Source: an uncultured bacterium (GTDB lineage: Bacteria; Planctomycetota; JAJSAM01; JAJVHW01). From it: 64,000 bases of DNA. A program made the position numbers and the translations under genes. Location of the stretch: NCBI GenBank assembly GCA_937996235.1, contig CALKVK010000032.1, forward strand, positions 124,001 to 188,000. Direction: 5' to 3'. Below the pieces are notes generated by a model that worked only from the letters and a program-made list of their open reading frames with translations, ran no database searches and was not told the origin of the DNA. This document shows positions 59,442 through 64,000 of the stretch, in pieces. The first letter of the stretch is position 1, and each line of letters begins with the position of its first letter.

Positions 59442-60314
59442 ATGAGCACGTCTCCCGCGCAATCCGCCCCCGCCCCGCTGCCGTCGCTCCGCACGGCCGT
59501 CGCGAGCGCTGCGCTGCTGCTGGCTGCGTGCGGTGCTCCCGGGTGCGGTCCGTCGGAGCTCGCGCGCGGGTACGACGCCTACACGGCGTCCGTCGAGGAG
59601 CCGCTCGAACGCGAGCAGGAGCACTGGTCGCGGCTCAGCGAGCTGCTGCAGCAGCGCCAGGAGGACCCGGGGCTGCCGCGCTACTACGAGTACGCCCGAG
59701 GAACGGCGCTGCCCTTCTACACCGAGCTGCGCGCGAACCTGCGCGAGCTGGAGCCCGGGCTCCCGCCCCTGCGCGAGGCGCACCGGCACCTCATCGAGTT
59801 CGCCGACGCGCGCTTCGAGTTCGTGAACATCGAGCTCGCGGCGCAGGACCTGAACGCGCGCGCGTCGGCCGACGCCGGGTTCGCGAAGATCCTGTCCGGG
59901 CTCCACGAGGCCGAGAACCTGCGGATCGCGTATCTCGAGGCGGTGGAGAAGAGCGTCCCCGACGCCAAGTTCACCGAGCTGTACCAGCTGGTGCAGGTCT
60001 TCCAGCGCGACTACTTCGACCGCATGCGCGAGGGCGCGCTCGACCCGGACGCGGTGCAGCAGGAGCTCGCCCGCCACGTGCTGCCGGCCCTCGAGGACCT
60101 GCGCCGTCGCAAGTACTCGCCCGACGCCGAGGGCACGCTGCTGAAGAAGTGCGTGGAGGCGTGGCTCGAGTGGCACCGCAACCTCGCGCAGGCGTGCCCG
60201 CTGCTCGACGAGGTCCTGGCCGCGAAGGCGCACTCGGAGGCCTCGGCCCAGGCTGCCGACGAGGCGATCGCGGCGTTCCGGAAGGCGCTCGACGACGCCC
60301 GCCGGGAGCGCTGA
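59442..60314 (+). CDS. lipoprotein, helical, unknown function
   Basis: A 290-residue lipoprotein (LAAC with C30) that is almost entirely alpha-helical: long charged helices with Glu/Arg-rich heptads (EEPLEREQEHWSRLSELLQQ, and others), suggesting a coiled-coil or helical bundle in the periplasm. Two more Cys lie in the first 36 residues and near 263. No family recognised. The ATG has no obvious ribosome site. It is followed by another lipoprotein gene after 90 bp. Confidence 0.65.
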   Translation: MSTSPAQSAPAPLPSLRTAVASAALLLAACGAPGCGPSELARGYDAYTASVEEPLEREQEHWSRLSELLQQRQEDPGLPRYYEYARGTALPFYTELRANLRELEPGLPPLREAHRHLIEFADARFEFVNIELAAQDLNARASADAGFAKILSGLHEAENLRIAYLEAVEKSVPDAKFTELYQLVQVFQRDYFDRMREGALDPDAVQQELARHVLPALEDLRRRKYSPDAEGTLLKKCVEAWLEWHRNLAQACPLLDEVLAAKAHSEASAQAADEAIAAFRKALDDARRER

Positions 60315-60404
60315 CCCGCGCCGGCGCGCTCCGAACCATCCGAGTCCCCGTCCGTTGAGTGCAGTACGCCGCGGTCCGGGTCCGCGGCCCGAGGAGAACC
60401 CATC

Positions 60405-61646
60405 GTGAACGACGCGACCTCCCTCCGTACTCCCCCCGCGGCGCACCTGCGTGGCGCCGGTCTCGCGGGTGCGCTGCTGCTCGTCGCCGCCTGCGGCGAC
60501 GGCGGGACGCGGCCCGCCGCGGCCCCGGGTGCGGACGCGCCCCCGTCGGCGCCGGCGCCTGACGCCGGCCCGGGGCCGGGCGCCGACCACGTGGGGCTGG
60601 CCCGCGCGGCGTACGACCGCGGCCTCGACTTCCTCGCGCAGCTCCAGAAGGACGGGCGCTGGAGCGTCGAGGGGCAGCCGAACGTCGGCTTCACGGCGCT
60701 CTGCGCCACCAACTTCCTCGAGCGGCCGGGTGGGCTCCGCGAGACGGATCGCCACTTCGTCGACGCGTCGCTCGCGTGGATCGCGCAGAGCCTGGCCGCG
60801 GACGGCGGCGTCGACGGGTCCCCGCGTCCGAACTACGAGACGAGCGTCGCCGTGATGGCGCTCGCGGCGTCGGGCCGCGCCGAGTTCCGTCCGCTGGTCG
60901 AGCGGGGCGCCGCGTACCTGAAGGGCCTGCAGCGGCTCGAGGACGGCAACCCGACGTGGGGCGGCATCGGCTACGGCTCCGACTCGACCCGCTCGGACCT
61001 GTCCAACACGCAGTACGCCCTCGCCAGTCTGCGCGCGGCGGGCGTCCCCGAGAGCGACCCCGTGTTCCAGCGCGCGGTGACGTTCCTGCAGCGCGTGCAG
61101 AACCGCCGCGAGAACGAGTCCGGCGGCGAGCCCGCAGAGTGGACCGACGCGAAGAGCGGCAAGCGCTTCGTCCGCAGCGACGACGGCGGCGCCAACTACT
61201 ACCCCGGGAACAGCAAGGCCGGGGCGGACGAGCGCCCCGACGGAGTCGGCGTGCTGCGCTCGTACGGCTCGATGACGTACGCGCTCCTGCGCTGCTACCA
61301 CTTCGCCGGTCTCGACGCGACGGACCCGCGCGTCGAGGCGGCTCTGCGTTGGATCGCGCGCAACTGGACGCTCGACCACAACCCGGGGATGTCGGGCAAG
61401 GACCAGTACTCCGGTCTCTTCTACATGTACGCGACGCTCGGGCGGGCGCTGCCGCTCGCGAAGGTGGACGCGCTCGACACGCCGGGGGGCGCCGTGCACT
61501 GGCGCTCGGCACTCACGGCGCGGCTGGCGCAGACGCAGCGCGACGACGGCTCGTGGCTGAACGAGCACAGCGCACGGTGGGACGAGGGCAACCCGATCCT
61601 CGCGACGTCGTTCGCGCTGACCGCCCTCGCGCCCTGCGCGCAGTGA
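60405..61646 (+). CDS. lipoprotein with prenyltransferase/squalene-cyclase-like alpha/alpha barrel
   Basis: A 413-residue lipoprotein (VAAC with C30, then a Pro/Ala linker) whose body is a run of alpha/alpha repeats of the terpene cyclase/prenyltransferase fold: GLDFLAQLQKDGRWS, AAYLKGLQRLEDGNPTWGGIGYG, RAVTFLQRVQN, SMTYALLRCYHFAG and RLAQTQRDDGSWLNE. The QxxDGxW-like motif (QF/W-like repeat) recurs. It has no DxDD cyclase acid motif, so it is more likely a non-catalytic or differently active barrel protein, as is common in Planctomycetota. GTG start with GAGGAG 8 nt upstream. Overlaps the next gene by GTGA. Confidence 0.85.
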   Translation: MNDATSLRTPPAAHLRGAGLAGALLLVAACGDGGTRPAAAPGADAPPSAPAPDAGPGPGADHVGLARAAYDRGLDFLAQLQKDGRWSVEGQPNVGFTALCATNFLERPGGLRETDRHFVDASLAWIAQSLAADGGVDGSPRPNYETSVAVMALAASGRAEFRPLVERGAAYLKGLQRLEDGNPTWGGIGYGSDSTRSDLSNTQYALASLRAAGVPESDPVFQRAVTFLQRVQNRRENESGGEPAEWTDAKSGKRFVRSDDGGANYYPGNSKAGADERPDGVGVLRSYGSMTYALLRCYHFAGLDATDPRVEAALRWIARNWTLDHNPGMSGKDQYSGLFYMYATLGRALPLAKVDALDTPGGAVHWRSALTARLAQTQRDDGSWLNEHSARWDEGNPILATSFALTALAPCAQ

Positions 61647-62362
61647 AGGCGCCGCGGGCCGCGGTGCACGCCGCGCTGGTCGCGGGCGGCGCCGCGTGCG
61701 CCGCCGGCGCGGCGCTGGGGCTGACCGTCCGGCTCGTCGCGGGAGGCGCCACGCCCGCCGAGCGCGCGTCTGCCGCCGGCGTCGCACTGCTCGGCGCGGT
61801 CGCGTGCGTCGCACCGGCGCTCCCGCGCTCCGGACCGCGGCGCGCGGTGCGCGCCGCGGGGCTCTGCGGACTCGCCGCGGCCGCGGCGTGGACGGCGTCG
61901 GCCGGATCCGTGCCGGCCCCCGGCGCGTGCCTCGTCGTGGCGGCGTGCGCGGCGCTCGCGTGCGGCGCCGCCGATGCGGCGGCGCGTCTGGGCGTCGCGC
62001 CGAGCTCACGCGTGCTCGTCGGCGCGTGCGCGCCGCTCGTGCTCGTCGCGGGCGTGTTCCTGGCGGACCCGTTCGTCGAGTGGGAGGGCTCCGTGCCCGC
62101 CAGCCCGGCACGCGCCGCGGCGCTCTACCGCGCGAACCCCGTCGCGGCGCTCACGTCGTCGCGCGGCGGGACGGGCGTCGCCTGGCAGACGCGTCCCTTG
62201 CTCTACGACGGCGCCGGGACCGGCGGCCTCAGCGTCATCGGGCGCTTCTACGCCGTGCGCGAGCCCGCTGCGGGTCCGTGGTCGGCGTGCGCGCTGGCCG
62301 TGGCGCTGCTGCTCTCGTGCGCCGGGCTGCGGCGAAGCGACCAGCCGCTCGCGGCCTCGTAG
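61643..62362 (+). CDS. membrane protein of unknown function
   Basis: A 239-residue protein with five to seven Ala/Gly-rich hydrophobic helices, several Cys in the helices, a periplasmic segment of about 65 residues (from about 140, with DPFVEWEGSVPASPARAA) and a last helix. No family recognised. It begins in the stop of the barrel lipoprotein gene, so the pair is likely expressed and perhaps works together. Confidence 0.6.
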   Translation: MKAPRAAVHAALVAGGAACAAGAALGLTVRLVAGGATPAERASAAGVALLGAVACVAPALPRSGPRRAVRAAGLCGLAAAAAWTASAGSVPAPGACLVVAACAALACGAADAAARLGVAPSSRVLVGACAPLVLVAGVFLADPFVEWEGSVPASPARAAALYRANPVAALTSSRGGTGVAWQTRPLLYDGAGTGGLSVIGRFYAVREPAAGPWSACALAVALLLSCAGLRRSDQPLAAS

Positions 62363-62676
62363 CCCGCATCGTTCGCCAGCTCCCACGCCCGGCGCGTCGC
62401 CCGAGTCGCGATCTCTGCGTCGGCGCTCCTCGAACGGGGCGTTCGACCCCGACTTCGTCGCGCCTCGTTGACCTCGCGTCTCCGGCTCGGCCGGGACGGT
62501 CTGTCGCGGGGCGGCAGTGCAGGCGCCACGGCCGCGGCCCTCGACTCCACCGCGCCGCCGCCGCTCCCGCCGCGCGCACTCGTGAACGATGCGGGCGAGA
62601 AGCCTGTCCGGCAGGTTGCTCGGGATCCGGCCGCGACGCCGTCGTCTCGACTGGTACGCTGCCGCGGGAGGCACGC
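62363..62676 (+). other. 314-bp region without a gene
   Basis: No ORF with coding character is seen on either strand. A run at 62438-62454 loosely resembles a tRNA T-arm (CGGGG/CCCCG stem), but no anticodon or acceptor stem fits. Near the end is the TACGCT element and ribosome site for the NIL-domain gene. Confidence 0.4.
62655..62660 (+). promoter_or_regulatory. -10-like element (TACGCT) of the NIL-domain gene
   Basis: TACGCT lies 16 nt before the ATG at 62677 with GGGAGG between them. Confidence 0.45.
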
Positions 62677-62904
62677 ATGGCGACCTCGAAGGTCTTCCTC
62701 ACGTTCCCGCAGCGGCTGATCCGCGAGCCGATCCTCTACGACCTCGTGAAACGCTTCGACGTGCGCACGAACATCCGCGGCGCGAGCGTGACCGAGGAGA
62801 TCGCGCTCGTCGCGCTCCAGCTCGACGGCGAGCCCGAGCAGATCCAGGCCGCGATCACGCACCTCTCCGGCCTCGGCGTGCAGGTCGAGCGCCTCGACGG
62901 CTGA
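62677..62904 (+). CDS. stand-alone NIL-domain protein
   Basis: A 75-residue protein made of a single ferredoxin-like NIL domain: VFLTFPQRLIREPILYDLVKRF, then NIRGASVTEEIALVALQLDGEPEQIQAAITHLSGLGVQVERL (both quoted in part). NIL domains usually sit at the C-terminus of MetN methionine transporter ATPases or with 4Fe-4S ferredoxins and bind methionine or act in sulfur metabolism. As a free protein it is a small accessory of unknown target. GGGAGG fixes the start. Confidence 0.8.
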   Translation: MATSKVFLTFPQRLIREPILYDLVKRFDVRTNIRGASVTEEIALVALQLDGEPEQIQAAITHLSGLGVQVERLDG

Positions 62905-62919
62905 AGCGGCGCGGCGCGC

Positions 62920-63462
62920 TCAGCGCGCGGGGACGGAGTCGTCGCCCTCGAGCAGCGGCGGCTCGTAGTACGCGATCGCGACGAGCGTCTCGCCCTCGTC
63001 CGGCAGCACCGTGTGCGCAACGCCCGGCGCGATGTTGAAGGTCGCGCCCGGCGCCGCGGGGTAGCTCCGGCCGGCGATGAGCACGGTGCCGCGGCCGCGC
63101 AGCACGTACGCGATCTCACGCCGCCGCGGGTGCGTGTGCGCCGGCAGCGGCAGCGCGAGCTGGACGAGGTGCATGGAGCGCAGCGGATCGGCGGCGAGCA
63201 GGTCCTTGCGGCGGCCGAGGGTCCCCAGCGGGAACGCCTCGAGGTACGGGCCGAGCTCCGGCGGCGGCGAGCGGAGGGGCACGCCCTCGAAGTCCGGTGC
63301 GAGTTCGGCTCGGACGGCCGCATCGGACGGCGGCCGCGGCGTGCGCCGCGGCGCCGTGCGGCATGCGACGGTGCCGAGTGCGAGGGCGGCGGAGGCGACC
63401 ACCGTCGCGGCGATGCGTGCCGGCGCCGCGCAGCGCGCGACGCGCAGGTGCGTGGGCGTCAC
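62920..63462 (-). CDS. cupin-domain protein, exported
   Basis: A 180-residue product with an N-terminal hydrophobic segment (about residues 14-34) ending in TVAC34, a possible but weak lipobox. The C-terminal half is one cupin barrel: ALPLPAHTHPRRREIAYVLRGRG gives motif 1 (quoted in part), with PGVAHTVLPDEGE as motif 2, holding probable metal His. Cupins may bind metals or small molecules; the role is unknown. GTG at 63462 overlaps the stop of the upstream gene (GTGA). Confidence 0.8.
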   Translation of the reverse strand: MTPTHLRVARCAAPARIAATVVASAALALGTVACRTAPRRTPRPPSDAAVRAELAPDFEGVPLRSPPPELGPYLEAFPLGTLGRRKDLLAADPLRSMHLVQLALPLPAHTHPRRREIAYVLRGRGTVLIAGRSYPAAPGATFNIAPGVAHTVLPDEGETLVAIAYYEPPLLEGDDSVPAR

Positions 63463-64000
63463 TCTTCGTCCGGGAACGGCGTGAACTGCTCGATGTACTG
63501 GCCCTCGCCGAGCCACCACGCCGTCCACATGCGCGCCGCGCGCTCGAACTTGTCGGGGCCGACGTCGCCCTGGTGCGGGAAGCGCGCGACGAAGTCGCTC
63601 TTGAACTTCGTCGCCTTGATGATCTGGCGGCAGATCTGCTGCGCCTTGTAGCAGCCGAACTGCTCGTTCTCGTTCTTGAACTGGCTGGCCTTCCACTGCG
63701 CCGAGAACTGCCGGATGATGAACGGCATCGCCTTGCGGCCGGCCTTCGCGAGCACGCGCTCCGCGTTCATGCCCGGGCCGCCGGAGTTGAAGTCGAACGC
63801 CAGCCGCGCCTGCCTCTCGAACTCCGCGGCCTCCTCCGGCGTCGTCCCGGCGATCTCGGGGACCTCGACCGCGTAGAGGTCGTTCGGGTCCATCTTGAAG
63901 TAGTACGCGTAGTCGCGCCCGTCGGAGCCCTCCGCCACGGCGCCGATGCCGCTGTCCGGCGGCTTGGGCGTCTCCACCGTCGGCGTCGGCGCGGTCGCGG
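63459..64000 (-). CDS. protein of unknown function, N-terminus outside window
   Basis: The frame is open to the right edge. Visible are a Pro/Thr-rich linker (from the window edge to about 63960) and a C-terminal domain of about 150 residues with FKMDPNDLYAVEVPEIAG, FDFNSGGPGMNAERV, helices around QFGCYKAQQICRQIIKATK and a WTAWWLGEGQYIEQFTPFPDEE end (quoted in part). Helical, two Cys, no family recognised. A GTG at 63977 is possible but the linker upstream looks coding. Operonic with the cupin gene. Confidence 0.6.
   Translation of the reverse strand, partial: ATAPTPTVETPKPPDSGIGAVAEGSDGRDYAYYFKMDPNDLYAVEVPEIAGTTPEEAAEFERQARLAFDFNSGGPGMNAERVLAKAGRKAMPFIIRQFSAQWKASQFKNENEQFGCYKAQQICRQIIKATKFKSDFVARFPHQGDVGPDKFERAARMWTAWWLGEGQYIEQFTPFPDEE

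Noticed and set aside
62430..62460. tRNA-like T-arm
   Set aside because: The loop is out of register with a T-loop and no D-arm, anticodon arm or acceptor stem can be formed around it.

Overview
This window is very GC-rich bacterial chromosome, densely packed, with many GTG and a few TTG starts and with many neighbouring genes overlapping by exactly four bases (ATGA/GTGA). No rRNA, tRNA, insertion sequence, CRISPR array or phage gene was recognised. The protein repertoire points to a Planctomycetota-like or other PVC/Myxococcota-type organism: secreted VCBS/ASPIC beta-propellers, NxxGxxAF-repeat proteins, DUF1570-like metalloprotease relatives, a prenyltransferase-fold lipoprotein, FecR/ECF pairs, a Ser/Thr kinase and a long, insertion-bearing IspG. 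The phylum is an inference, not a demonstration.

Layout. 1-12 kb: the end of a CHAT-domain protein, ispG, and a group of exported peptidase-like proteins (one M16, two with HExxH motifs, one relative without it). 12-18.6 kb, minus strand: a sulfatase-fold lipoprotein, small single-promoter genes (VOC, DUF3634), a metallophosphoesterase, and a secreted protein/ECF sigma/FecR operon. 18.6-22.6 kb: secreted proteins of unknown role around a regulatory-looking gap. 22.7-28.2 kb: a six-gene operon (polytopic membrane protein, NosL-like protein, VCBS/ASPIC lipoprotein, small Cys protein, FtsX-type permease, ABC ATPase) in which all five junctions are 4-bp overlaps; it looks like a nos-type accessory cassette without NosZ. 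28.1-40 kb: a secreted beta protein, Mrp/ApbC, TPR proteins, a large apparently inactive double peptidase, and a Ser/Thr kinase translationally linked to an M1 aminopeptidase with HEAT repeats. 40.3-54.3 kb: a complete 14-gene NADH:quinone oxidoreductase operon, nuoA to nuoN in canonical order, with an unusually short NuoG. 54.6-64 kb: a ferritin-like protein behind the best promoter of the window, a queD/M20/aminotransferase operon, an orphan two-domain ABC permease, two lipoproteins, a NIL-domain protein, a cupin and a partial protein.

Two themes run through the window. First, a TAnnnT hexamer (TACCCT, TAGACT, TACAGT) lies 6-7 nt upstream of the start codon of at least seven genes that lack a Shine-Dalgarno sequence, which suggests routine leaderless transcription; other genes have the hexamer further upstream plus a clear GGAGG. 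Second, a large share of products are exported or lipid-anchored (at least five lipobox proteins), so much of this DNA serves the envelope, next to the membrane-bound respiratory complex I.
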